A DNA stretch of 31,859 nucleotides from Bacillota bacterium (lineage in GTDB: Bacteria; Bacillota_G; Limnochordia; DTU010): positions 1 to 31,859 of the forward strand of contig JAAZLQ010000242.1 in the NCBI GenBank assembly GCA_012799255.1, in the 5' to 3' direction. The notes beneath the pieces are model-generated. The model saw only the letters and a program-made list of their open reading frames with translations, made no database searches and was not told the origin of the DNA. A program made the position numbers and the translations under genes. Positions 15,764-22,455 of this stretch are shown in pieces; position 1 is the first letter of the stretch, and each line of letters opens with the position of its first letter.

Positions 15764-16084
15764 ATGCCAATGACCGTAACGGATCAGGACTTCCAGAGTA
15801 AAATATTAGACCATAAAGGTGTTTCGTTTGTTGATTTTTGGGCAGGTTGGTGTGCACCATGTCGCATGCTTGCTCCTATTATTGACGAGTTGGCAACGGA
15901 CTACGCGGGGCGCGTTCAAATTGCTAAGTTAGATGTAGATGCCAATCAAAACTCTGCACGCCAATATGGAGTAATGAGTATTCCCACCATGATCATCTTC
16001 AAAGATGGGGAAGAAGTGGATCGCTTGGTTGGTGTAATGCCCAAAGCGGCGATTGCCGAAAAGCTAGATAAGTGGATTGCTTGA
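15764..16084 (+). CDS. trxA: Thioredoxin
   Basis: A 106-residue thioredoxin fold with the redox motif WCAPC (Cys30 and Cys33), slightly changed from the usual WCGPC, the cis-Pro in SIPTMIIF and the usual length. It reduces protein disulfides or persulfides in the cytoplasm; no signal peptide. ATG 15764 has GGAGG seven bases upstream; an upstream open frame to 15674 is non-coding promoter DNA. The Gly-to-Ala change in the active site tunes redox potential in some thioredoxins. The consensus promoter with a CsoR/CstR-type palindrome suggests induction by copper or reactive sulfur species rather than plain housekeeping expression. Confidence 0.94.
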   Translation: MPMTVTDQDFQSKILDHKGVSFVDFWAGWCAPCRMLAPIIDELATDYAGRVQIAKLDVDANQNSARQYGVMSIPTMIIFKDGEEVDRLVGVMPKAAIAEKLDKWIA

Positions 16085-16109
16085 CAAAGAGGCGAAAATA
16101 GGTTAAAGT
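16081..16109 (+). promoter_or_regulatory. Promoter of the initiator tRNA gene
   Basis: TTGACA (16081-16086), 17 bases, TAAAGT (16104-16109), placing the start a few bases before the mature tRNA at 16122. The -35 box overlaps the trxA stop codon (16082-16084), so the two units are packed with no spacer. Confidence 0.6.
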
Positions 16110-16121
16110 ATAAAGTGGTGA

Positions 16122-16198
<77 letters not shown>

Positions 16199-16216
16199 GA
16201 ATTTTGCCAAACTGAC

Positions 16217-16240
16217 GACCGGTTGTCCAACCGGTCTTTT
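16217..16240 (+). terminator. Intrinsic terminator after tRNA-fMet
   Basis: GACCGGTT (16217-16224) with AACCGGTC (16229-16236), a 4-base loop, then TTTT. Confidence 0.8.
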
Positions 16241-16275
16241 CTATGCGATACAAGTTCGGCTTGGAGGTCTGAAAA

Positions 16276-16710
16276 ATGCCATTGCCTGTTATTGCAGCTA
16301 TTATTAGGCAAGGCAATGAGGTATTGCTTTGCCAGCGTAAAGAGGGCGCCTTGGCCGGTAAATGGGAGTTTCCTGGCGGTAAAATTGAGAATGGGGAAAC
16401 GCCTGAAGAGTGCTTGATTAGGGAAATCGAAGAGGAATTGGGGATCACTATTGAAGTGGATGACATCTACCAAGCAGTTCATAGTCATTATGAACACGGA
16501 GACTTTTTGATCATCGCCTACCTGGCTACTCATGTAGCAGGGGAGATTAGCCTCCGAGTTCATTCAGATTGTGCATGGGTTGATGTAGACAAAATCGAGG
16601 ATTATGATCTTGCCGATGCCAACATTCCCATTGCCAAAAGCCTAAAAGAAGAGAGCGAGTCCGCCCGGTCCAGCATGGGTTCCAACAGTAGGCCCGATGA
16701 GGCTCACTAG
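16276..16710 (+). CDS. mutT: MutT-like Nudix hydrolase (8-oxo-dGTP diphosphatase type)
   Basis: A 144-residue Nudix protein. The Nudix box runs from Gly35 to Ile57 and fits GX5EX7REUXEEXGU (REIEEELGI at its end). GKWEFPGGK in front is the MutT/NUDT1-type form, which hydrolyses oxidised or other nucleoside triphosphates and keeps them from DNA. ATG 16276 has GGAGG eight bases upstream. The last 20 or so residues (SARSSMGSNSRPDEAH) lie over the 3' end of degV, read antisense, and are probably not part of the conserved fold. Confidence 0.88.
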   Translation: MPLPVIAAIIRQGNEVLLCQRKEGALAGKWEFPGGKIENGETPEECLIREIEEELGITIEVDDIYQAVHSHYEHGDFLIIAYLATHVAGEISLRVHSDCAWVDVDKIEDYDLADANIPIAKSLKEESESARSSMGSNSRPDEAH

Positions 16711-17484
16711 GATTTCTTGAGGTCTAAGTTCTTGAACAACTAAGTCCTTTAGTTCCTGAACGAATTCTGCGCCATAGCTATGGACAATCGCTACTCGTTT
16801 CTTGGAAAAATCAATTTTGTGTTCTTGAGCCTTTGCAACCATAGTTTGCAGGGCTTTTTTTGTTGAACGAATTTTGTCTTCCACTTCAATAGTACCTTCT
16901 GGAGTGACCTTCAGAATGGGCTTGATCTTTAACATTGAACCAACTAGGCCCTGAGTTTTCGTTAGACGTCCGCCTTTAACGAGGTGGGTGAGGGAATCAA
17001 TGGTGAAATAGGCGCCAGATTCTTCTCGCTCCCGTTCCAGTTGTTGCCAAATGGCATCCAGGCTGTGGCCTTGTCTAAGCATCTCTCCAGCTGCAACAAG
17101 GAGTAAAGTCTCACCTATGGAAGCAGTTTTGGAGTCGAAAATGTGAATTTGGTCAGTGTTCAAAAGTTCTTTGGCAAGATGGGCACTTTGTAAAGTACCA
17201 CTCAGTTTACTAGAAACTCCAATATAGAGGATAGTATAACCTTCTTTTATGAATGGCTCAAAGGCCGTCACGAAGTCATGAGGATTGGCCTGGTTAGTGG
17301 CGGGCAACTCCTCACTAGCCAGCAACTTTTCCCAGAACTCGACGATGGAAAGATCGACACCATCTTTGAATTCTCTGTCTCCGAAGATGACGCTTAAGGG
17401 GACCACCCCAATGTCATAGCGCTCCTGTAAACTGTGTGGTAAATCTGCTGCACTATCGGCAAACAGCTTTATTTTTTTGTCCAT
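16642..17484 (-). CDS. DegV family fatty acid-binding protein (FakB-like)
   Basis: A 280-residue protein matching DegV/FakB over its full length: DSAADLP at 10-16, the NQANPHDFV segment, YIGVSSKLSGTLQSA and the C-terminal GPTVGTHAGPGGLALFF. FakB proteins hold a fatty acid while the kinase FakA phosphorylates it for phospholipid synthesis. No fakA/DAK gene is in the window, so this is a stand-alone paralog, as is common. ATG 17484 follows AAGGAAGG. The gene overlaps the convergent Nudix gene by 69 bases at its conserved C-terminus. Confidence 0.9.
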   Translation of the reverse strand: MDKKIKLFADSAADLPHSLQERYDIGVVPLSVIFGDREFKDGVDLSIVEFWEKLLASEELPATNQANPHDFVTAFEPFIKEGYTILYIGVSSKLSGTLQSAHLAKELLNTDQIHIFDSKTASIGETLLLVAAGEMLRQGHSLDAIWQQLEREREESGAYFTIDSLTHLVKGGRLTKTQGLVGSMLKIKPILKVTPEGTIEVEDKIRSTKKALQTMVAKAQEHKIDFSKKRVAIVHSYGAEFVQELKDLVVQELRPQEILVSLIGPTVGTHAGPGGLALFF

Positions 17485-17575
17485 TGTTTGTCATCCTTCC
17501 TTGAAACTCTAGGATTCTATTCGTTAGATTTAGTTCGTTCCCTTCGCACCACAACTATGACCTGGTACTAAGTCC

Positions 17576-17605
17576 TTGACTTTAGTCTAACCCGCCAGGT
17601 ATAAT
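17576..17605 (+). promoter_or_regulatory. Promoter of the Trp T-box leader
   Basis: TTGACT (17576-17581), 18 bases, TATAAT (17600-17605), with the predicted start near 17612. It faces away from degV and drives the T-box RNA. Confidence 0.75.
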
Positions 17606-17611
17606 GGGCTT

Positions 17612-17842
17612 GATAGTAAAGACTGGGAAAAGGAATAGTACCTTCATCACTCTGGTCTAGAGAGTCGATAATGTGGTGGAATATCGAACCAGATATGAAG
17701 GGAATGGACCTTGGAGTCGCTAAGCTGAAATTTAGTAGGCCTAGTCGGGTGTCCTCCGTTATCAGGATGGAGCGGATCGCAAGCGCGATCAAGCAGGGTG
17801 GTACCGCGGTATTTATCGTCCCTTTTTTGGGGGCGTTTTTTT
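17612..17842 (+). ncRNA. T-box riboswitch leader, tryptophan-specific (UGG specifier)
   Basis: All T-box landmarks are present. Stem I: AGTA at about 17636, then CCTTCAT pairing with ATGAAGG, CTGGT with ACCAG, the AGAGAG bulge, and CGATA/TATCG at the tip. Just after ATGAAGG comes GAATGGACC, where GAA-N3-A places the specifier as TGG (Trp). The T-box itself, AGGGTGGTACCGCGG, is at 17795-17809; its TGGT bulge can pair with the GCCA end of tRNA-Trp (one G-U). The terminator is CGTCCC (17817-17822) with GGGGCG (17830-17835) and seven Ts. Uncharged tRNA-Trp should cause readthrough. Unusually, the next gene downstream on this strand is trpS, about 950 bases on, behind an opposite-strand gene. Confidence 0.9.
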
Positions 17843-17851
17843 ATTTTATGC

Positions 17852-17885
17852 AAAAAAATCCCCAATCAGGACCAGCCTGATTGGG
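17852..17885 (-). terminator. Intrinsic terminator after HAD phosphatase gene
   Basis: CCCAATCAGG (17861-17870) with CCTGATTGGG (17876-17885), a 5-base loop, followed on the - strand by seven Ts (17852-17858). It sits ten bases beyond the T-box terminator; on the + strand it has only a short T-run after it, so it may slow T-box readthrough too. Confidence 0.85.
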
Positions 17886-17891
17886 AGCCTT

Positions 17892-18665
17892 TTAGTTTGG
17901 AATGTCACCGACACCACGCAGAATGTGGTTAGGTCTGTAGGGAAATAGGTTGGGAGTGTTCTCGTTGGAGACCCCGCTTAATACAAGTACCGTTTCGATT
18001 TCCGATTCGATTCCGGCAATAATATCAGTATCCATGCGGTCACCAATAATCACTGTTTCAGCTGCCGTGCACCCCAGCTTTTTCTGGGCATGTCGCATCA
18101 TCAACGGATTAGGCTTGCCCACGAAGTAAGCTTCCCTAAAGGTAGCCAACTCAATTGGGGCAATCAAAGCACGACAAGCGGGCCCGATTCCACTTTCGGT
18201 GGGACCAGTGAGGTCGGGGTTGGTACCAACTAATTTGGCACCCTTAGATACCAAACGGATCGCCTTTTCAATTTGCCGATAGTTATAGTCCCGTGTTTCG
18301 CCTACTACAACATAGTCCGGGTTTACATCGTTCATTGAAAAACCCACGTCATACAGGGCTTTGTGGAGGCCAGCTTCACCTATCACATAAGCACTGCCGT
18401 TCGGCTTTTGTCTAGCCAGGAAAGCGGCCGTGGCCAATGCACTAGTATAAAAGTGATCTTCTGTAACATAAAGTCCCATCCGGGCCAGTTTTTCCTGTAG
18501 CTCCCGGGGACTTCGTTCACTGCTGTTAGTTAGGAAGAGGAACTTTTTCTCGTTATCATGGAGCCATTGGACAAACTCCCTAGCCCCGTCTAAAAGACGG
18601 TTGCCATGATAAATCACACCATCCATATCACAAATGTAACCTACTTTATCTCGAATTGAACTCAT
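17892..18665 (-). CDS. HAD superfamily IIA phosphatase (NagD/AraL-like)
   Basis: A 257-residue HAD hydrolase. Motif I is CDMDGVIYHG with nucleophile Asp13 and Asp15, motif II is FLTNSS, the lysine motif is in FVGKPNPLM and motif III is IGDRMDTDI. The C2 cap type of subclass IIA (NagD, AraL, p-nitrophenyl phosphatase) is suggested by the overall pattern and length. Such enzymes remove phosphate from sugar phosphates, nucleotides or damaged metabolites; the substrate is unclear. ATG 18665 has AGGAGG seven bases upstream, better than the earlier in-frame ATG at 18683. It lies on the opposite strand between the Trp T-box and trpS and would be antisense to T-box readthrough. Confidence 0.88.
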   Translation of the reverse strand: MSSIRDKVGYICDMDGVIYHGNRLLDGAREFVQWLHDNEKKFLFLTNSSERSPRELQEKLARMGLYVTEDHFYTSALATAAFLARQKPNGSAYVIGEAGLHKALYDVGFSMNDVNPDYVVVGETRDYNYRQIEKAIRLVSKGAKLVGTNPDLTGPTESGIGPACRALIAPIELATFREAYFVGKPNPLMMRHAQKKLGCTAAETVIIGDRMDTDIIAGIESEIETVLVLSGVSNENTPNLFPYRPNHILRGVGDIPN

Positions 18666-18690
18666 TTTAATCCTCCTAGACAATCGTGGT

Positions 18691-18707
18691 TAAGGAATAT
18701 ATCCTTA
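18691..18707. repeat. Perfect palindrome between HAD gene and trpS
   Basis: TAAGGA (18691-18696), ATATA, TCCTTA (18702-18707). A 17-base symmetric site, 25 bases upstream of the HAD start and 92 before trpS. It could be an operator for either divergent gene; no known regulator is recognised. Confidence 0.35.
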
Positions 18708-18798
18708 TTCGCCTACTACGGTAAGAATACCTGCCCTCATATGAGAGAGCATTTGATGAAAAGACTTCTTGGATTGAATTTAGAAAGGATGAATGTAA

Positions 18799-19881
18799 AT
18801 GACTACAGAACACGTTGATTATGGTACATTTGAAGCAGCACTGGCGAAGAGCAAGTTGTTGGAACAGGATCTACAGAAGAACCCAACTAAACATAAGATC
18901 CTCACAGGTGATCGACCCACAGGGCGCTTGCATATCGGCCATTTCTTCGGCTCCTTGCAGAACAGGGTACGTCTGCATAAATTGGGTGTTCCGACCTATA
19001 TTGTTATTGCTGACTATCAAGTGCTTACTGACCGAGATACATTTGATGCTATTGCCGAAAACGTACATCAGTTAACCATTGACTACTTGGCTGCAGGCAT
19101 TGATCCCACAGACGGAAAAACATTTATCTTTCCCCATAGTCATGTGCCTGAGTTGAATCAATTATTACTGCCCTTTTTGACCTTGGTAACCAACGCTGAG
19201 TTGGATCGTAACCCAACAGTGAAAGAAGAGATTATTGCCTCGGGACAAAGCCGGATCAATGCTGGAATGTACACATACCCAGTACATCAGGCCGCTGACA
19301 TTCTTTTCTGCAAGGGAACGGTTGTTCCGGTCGGTAAAGACCAATTGCCACACTTAGAACTCACCAGAACGATTGCAAGACGGTTTAACCATCGCTTTGC
19401 CAACGATAAGCCGGTGTTTCCTGAACCCCAGCCTCTCTTAAGTGAGGCTCCCATTATTCTAGGTCTAGATGGTGGACAAAAAATGAGTAAAAGCAGGAAC
19501 AACGCGATTATGCTCAGCGCGAGCGAAGACGAAACCGCTCAACTCATTAAGAGGGCTAAGACGGACTCTGATCGGGTGATCACGTACGATCCTGAAAACC
19601 GTCCAGAAGTGTCAAACCTGCTCATGCTGATCTCGCTCACCACCGGTAGGCAGCCTGAAGAAATTGCTGCCGAAATAGGGGATGGAGGGGGAGGACAACT
19701 GAAGAAGATGCTCACCGAATCCCTTAACGAGTATTTCAGGCCGCTCAGAGAGAGACGAAAAGAACTAGAACAGGATCCTGGCTATATCCGCCAAGTTCTA
19801 AAAGATGGAATCAAGGCAGCTCGAGAAGAAGCGATCAAAACCCTAGAAGAAGTTAGAGAAGTTATGAACATGGGTCTTTAA
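18799..19881 (+). CDS. trpS: Tryptophanyl-tRNA synthetase
   Basis: A 360-residue class I synthetase that charges tRNA-Trp. HIGH is exact at residues 45-48 within PTGRLHIGHFFGSL, the KMSKS loop at 228-232 (GGQKMSKSRNN), and NAGMYTYPVHQAADILF with VPVGKDQLPHLELTR line the Trp and ATP pocket. It is about 30 residues longer at the N-terminus than the Bacillus enzyme. ATG 18799 has AAAGGATG upstream. There is no T-box directly in front: the 115-base gap holds only weak promoter-like boxes and a palindrome. The Trp T-box with its own promoter lies beyond the HAD gene, so the regulation may be split. Confidence 0.95.
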   Translation: MTTEHVDYGTFEAALAKSKLLEQDLQKNPTKHKILTGDRPTGRLHIGHFFGSLQNRVRLHKLGVPTYIVIADYQVLTDRDTFDAIAENVHQLTIDYLAAGIDPTDGKTFIFPHSHVPELNQLLLPFLTLVTNAELDRNPTVKEEIIASGQSRINAGMYTYPVHQAADILFCKGTVVPVGKDQLPHLELTRTIARRFNHRFANDKPVFPEPQPLLSEAPIILGLDGGQKMSKSRNNAIMLSASEDETAQLIKRAKTDSDRVITYDPENRPEVSNLLMLISLTTGRQPEEIAAEIGDGGGGQLKKMLTESLNEYFRPLRERRKELEQDPGYIRQVLKDGIKAAREEAIKTLEEVREVMNMGL

Positions 19882-20291
19882 AAAAACACCCGCGAGGTCG
19901 CTCATCTCTTGAAGCATTTAGAGCGATTTTAAGGGAGGGTTTTAGTACGACCAGAGGCTTTATATGCTTAGCACATACAAGCCCAACAGACTGCACTAGT
20001 GCCCGGCAGTTCTACCTGAGACGAGGGAGACTTGTTTCCTTCGTCTCTAAAAAAACTGTTTGGTTTACATAATATCCGTTATGCGAAGTTCTATAGTTAC
20101 TTGAAATAGAGGCTGGTAGATAAAACGCTCAACAGCAGAATCTCTGTTGGGCAAAATTACATCATTCGCATGAGACTCACATTTTTTCACATCTCGTCTT
20201 TGACCGCGAATTGTGTTGTTCACATTATTGTGCCACTTCAGCCAGGTCAGATGTATATCCTTCATGATTGTAATGACTATCGTAATAATAG
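19882..20291. other. Gene-free stretch with three consecutive hairpins
   Basis: No convincing protein gene. On the + strand three stems follow each other: GGCTT/AAGCC (19956-19983) with inner TATG/CATA, ACTGC/GCAGT (19990-20010), and GAGACGA/TCGTCTC (20018-20047) extended inside to 11 bp. None has a proper T-run on either strand. Farther left TCGCTC and GAGCGA (about 19899-19927) could form a weak end to trpS. The stacked stems suggest a structured RNA or a decayed leader, but I match no known class. The rest (20065-20290) shows nothing definite. Confidence 0.4.
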
Positions 20292-20327
20292 AAAAACCAC
20301 CCAACTGTAGCAAATACCGCTGGGTGG
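20292..20327 (-). terminator. Intrinsic terminator after the yneA-like gene
   Basis: CCACCCA (20297-20303) with TGGGTGG (20321-20327), followed on the - strand by TTTTTC. It lies 20 bases after the stop of the LysM gene. Confidence 0.8.
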
Positions 20328-20347
20328 AACTATAAAAAGATGTGTGT

Positions 20348-20689
20348 TTATGAGATGGGTCCGCTGGCCAATCGAACTGGCTCAACAAGCTTAATCTCTA
20401 TAGTCAATACTTGACCAGGAAAAATATCGGCAGATCGTAGCTCATTTAACTGCCTAATGGTGCCAACTACATCCCGAGGATCCTCATGAGGCATCTGTTC
20501 AACCGCGATAGACCACAACGTGTCACCTGGTTGAACAACAACTTGCGTATAGGCAACTTGGTCTTGTAAAATCATGATTTCTTCCTTAGAGATTATCTTA
20601 CCAGCGATGGTCATTGCACTCACCGCCAAGACTATTAAAAGACAGAATGCTGAAATAGTGTTGATGATATCTAAAGCTTTGCCGTTCAT
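20348..20689 (-). CDS. yneA: LysM protein, YneA-like SOS cell-division inhibitor
   Basis: 113 residues: a short cytoplasmic start, one membrane segment at about 10-32 (IINTISAFCLLIVLAVSAMTIAG in outline), then a LysM domain at about 52-98 (VQPGDTLWSIAVEQMP, ending FPGQVLTIEI). This is the architecture of YneA, which delays septation during the SOS response in Bacillus. Placement divergent to lexA with LexA boxes between is the same as in Bacillus. ATG 20689 has GGAGG upstream. Sequence identity to YneA cannot be judged by eye; the call rests on architecture and context. It ends in its own terminator, so yneB is not part of the unit. Confidence 0.82.
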   Translation of the reverse strand: MNGKALDIINTISAFCLLIVLAVSAMTIAGKIISKEEIMILQDQVAYTQVVVQPGDTLWSIAVEQMPHEDPRDVVGTIRQLNELRSADIFPGQVLTIEIKLVEPVRLASGPIS

Positions 20690-20705
20690 AGAAACACCTC
20701 CGGGG

Positions 20706-20717
20706 GAACAAATGTTC
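20706..20717. promoter_or_regulatory. LexA box 1 (perfect)
   Basis: GAACAAATGTTC matches GAAC-N4-GTTC, the Gram-positive SOS box, exactly. It lies just upstream of the ribosome site of the yneA-like gene. Confidence 0.9.
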
Positions 20718-20728
20718 TTCTTGGTTTC

Positions 20729-20757
20729 AGTTTATAGGGGAACACCTGTTTTGTCAA
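20729..20757 (-). promoter_or_regulatory. Promoter of the yneA-like gene
   Basis: On the - strand TTGACA (20757-20752), 17 bases, TAAACT (20734-20729); TATAAA with a 15-base spacer is the alternative. LexA box 2 covers the spacer. Confidence 0.65.
20740..20751. promoter_or_regulatory. LexA box 2 (one mismatch)
   Basis: GAACACCTGTTT has one mismatch to GAAC-N4-GTTC. It falls in the spacer of the - strand promoter of the yneA-like gene (TTGACA 20757-20752). Confidence 0.7.
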
Positions 20758-20766
20758 GGGGTTTCA

Positions 20767-20778
20767 GAACAATTGTTT
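20767..20778. promoter_or_regulatory. LexA box 3 (one mismatch)
   Basis: GAACAATTGTTT has one mismatch. It overlaps the -35 box of lexA, giving autoregulation. Confidence 0.75.
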
Positions 20779-20806
20779 GACCGATCTTTGCTGCCTATGT
20801 TATAAT
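20777..20806 (+). promoter_or_regulatory. lexA promoter
   Basis: TTGACC (20777-20782), 18 bases, TATAAT (20801-20806) with TGT before it (extended -10). LexA box 3 overlaps the -35. Confidence 0.8.
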
Positions 20807-20850
20807 GAACGAAAAAGTAAGCGAAAACCAGCCTCAGGAGGTCATCATAT

Positions 20851-21462
20851 ATGCGCAAAATTTCTGAACGTCAGCGAAAAATCTTGGAGTTTATCAGAAG
20901 TGAAGTGTCAACCAAAGGGTATCCCCCATCCGTTCGAGAAATTGGGGACGCGGTTGGGCTGAGAAGTAGCTCTACAGTTCATGGCCACCTTACTAAGTTG
21001 GAAGAAGCGGGCTATATCAGACGTGATCTTTCGAAGCCCCGGGCGATTGAACTGCTAGATGATGCAAACACTCCTAGAATTCGGGCCATTGACGTTCCTG
21101 TTGTTGGTAAGGTGACTGCGGGCAATCCCATTTTGGCGGTGGAGAATATTGAAGAATACTACCCTATTCCCCACAATTTCGTTGACCATGAGGACGTTTT
21201 TATCTTGCGGATCAAGGGTGATAGTATGATTGAGGCAGGTATTCTCGATGGTGACTTCGTGCTTGTAGGCCGGCAAGAGACCGCTTCTAATGGGGAGATA
21301 GTTGTGGCATTAGTGAATGGCGAAGAAGCCACTGTGAAGCGTTTCTACCACGAGGGAACTCACGTTCGGTTGCAGCCGGAAAACCCAACCATGGAACCAT
21401 TGGTTGTTGATGATGTTCTCATCCTGGGAAAAGTCATTGGAGTGTTTCGGCGGGTTCACTAA
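20851..21462 (+). CDS. lexA: LexA SOS repressor
   Basis: A 203-residue repressor. The N-terminal winged helix (1-65) has [23 protein letters not shown] as recognition region. The self-cleavage site is Ala90-Gly91 (VTAGNP) and the catalytic pair is Ser125 (GDSMIEAG) and Lys163 (ATVKRF). RecA filaments on single-stranded DNA trigger its cleavage, releasing SOS genes. ATG 20851 follows AGGAGG. It is divergent from the yneA-like gene across three LexA boxes and is followed by a strong terminator. Confidence 0.97.
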   Translation: MRKISERQRKILEFIRSEVSTKGYPPSVREIGDAVGLRSSSTVHGHLTKLEEAGYIRRDLSKPRAIELLDDANTPRIRAIDVPVVGKVTAGNPILAVENIEEYYPIPHNFVDHEDVFILRIKGDSMIEAGILDGDFVLVGRQETASNGEIVVALVNGEEATVKRFYHEGTHVRLQPENPTMEPLVVDDVLILGKVIGVFRRVH

Positions 21463-21488
21463 CTGTGGAAAGTACATAAGTTAAATAG

Positions 21489-21520
21489 AAAAGACGAGCT
21501 CTCAGTGATGCTCGTCTTTT
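21489..21520. terminator. Bidirectional terminator after lexA
   Basis: AAAAGACGAGC (21489-21499) pairs perfectly with GCTCGTCTTTT (21510-21520), 11 bp. The last codons of the - strand gene ending at 21502 lie within the stem. Confidence 0.9.
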
Positions 21521-21861
21521 GATTCATATTCCTTAAAGGTAATCAGTTTTCCGTTGGTGACTTTGCTGTCTACAACGTTGTACTTTGCGTCAAAGTCCAC
21601 AGTGGCATCAATCCGTTGATAGCACTTTGAGCCCACCACTGTCTTCTGGACAAAATATTGACCGGGCCCTAAATCTGCATCAGGTCCTTCCCGCCTTTGT
21701 AACTCACTTGTGGTACGTAAACGGACGGGGATCTTCTCTCCACATTTATTGCATTGCAGATAGATCCAAATCCCGTGTTGCCCATCAGTGGTAGTGTAAC
21801 CCTGTTGTCCCCTGGTCTGGACTTTTCCCAAATTGGGAAAAAACCGTGAAAGAAAGCCCAT
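21502..21861 (-). CDS. Conserved hypothetical protein with one CxxC motif
   Basis: 119 residues, soluble. The N-terminus MGFLSRFFPNLGKVQ is amphipathic, then a beta-rich core with YLQCNKCGEKIPVRLRTTSELQRR (one CxxC, half a zinc ribbon) and KTVVGSKCYQRIDATVDFD, which adds a third Cys. The pattern reminds me of a small unknown family in clostridia-like Bacillota, but I cannot name it. ATG 21861 is preceded by a weak GGAGG site. It is the last gene of a set with the two small genes upstream and ends in the lexA terminator. Confidence 0.7.
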   Translation of the reverse strand: MGFLSRFFPNLGKVQTRGQQGYTTTDGQHGIWIYLQCNKCGEKIPVRLRTTSELQRREGPDADLGPGQYFVQKTVVGSKCYQRIDATVDFDAKYNVVDSKVTNGKLITFKEYESKDEHH

Positions 21862-21889
21862 GTTATTATGCCTCCAACTCTAAATAGAT

Positions 21890-22216
21890 CTAGGCATTTA
21901 TTTTGGCGTGCATGGGCCTATCTCCTGCAATAAACTGAAAAAACACCTCTAATGCTTCCTGTTCACCTTTCTGTTCACTTCCTGAAACAAATAAAGGTAA
22001 ACCCGCATACCTCTTCGTAGCCAAGAGATAAGTCTGGTTTACCCCACATTCTATGATCTTTTTTTGTAACCAATTGTAGATTTCATACCTTGCTAAGGCA
22101 TAACTTCTCCAGTCCATTGAGTTGTCAAGATAATCGCAGAAAACAAGATCCTGTTTCGCTAAACATAGGCAGCGTTTTAGAGCCCTAAGTACATCGGATT
22201 GGGCCAGAGTTATCAT
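21890..22216 (-). CDS. Hypothetical protein, 108 residues
   Basis: Not recognised. A mostly helical soluble protein: LAQSDVLRALKRCLCLAKQDLVF, then YALARYEIYNWLQKKIIECGVNQTYLLATKRY. Three Cys, no membrane segment. ATG 22216 is chosen for AAAGGAG eight bases upstream. A GTG at 22234 would overlap the stop of the upstream gene as GTGA, a coupling form, and cannot be excluded. It lies 28 bases before the CxxC protein gene. Confidence 0.6.
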   Translation of the reverse strand: MITLAQSDVLRALKRCLCLAKQDLVFCDYLDNSMDWRSYALARYEIYNWLQKKIIECGVNQTYLLATKRYAGLPLFVSGSEQKGEQEALEVFFQFIAGDRPMHAKINA

Positions 22217-22230
22217 TAGCTGATCTCCTT

Positions 22231-22422
22231 TCACCCTGACTTATCTGGTTTCTGGTCAGAACCGACAGGCACATAAATATAGCGGATATTTCCATCCACT
22301 ACAACTTCGTAGAAGTCACATAACTGATTGTCCTTCTCCAGTGATCCGATATAGCGCCCTTGAGAGGCAAAATCAAGCGGAACGTTTTTCACTATCGGTT
22401 CCCCCCTTTTTGTCTTTTTCAA
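22231..22422 (-). CDS. Hypothetical protein, about 63 residues
   Basis: Not recognised. The Lys-rich start (KKTKRGEPIVKNVPLDF) is followed by a small beta-rich stretch with alternating hydrophobics (FYEVVVDGNIRYIYVPVG). TTG 22422 is chosen because AAGGAG lies ten bases upstream; GTG 22434 overlaps that site. Ten to fifteen bases separate it from the next gene, so the three small genes are probably one unit, beginning just after the surE terminator. Confidence 0.55.
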   Translation of the reverse strand: MKKTKRGEPIVKNVPLDFASQGRYIGSLEKDNQLCDFYEVVVDGNIRYIYVPVGSDQKPDKSG

Positions 22423-22455
22423 TGCTAGTATCACTCCTTACTTAAGCCTTTATAC

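Noticed and set aside
17671..17880. 69-residue open frame on the + strand
   Set aside because: It is contained in the T-box RNA and its terminator; it is structural RNA, not protein.
20010..20030. CTGAGA-like stretch resembling a TPP riboswitch piece
   Set aside because: The other conserved TPP elements are absent and there is no thiamine gene downstream.
20065..20388. 107-residue open frame on the - strand downstream of the LysM gene
   Set aside because: It overlaps the end of the LysM gene and runs through its terminator; no ribosome site and no sensible protein pattern.
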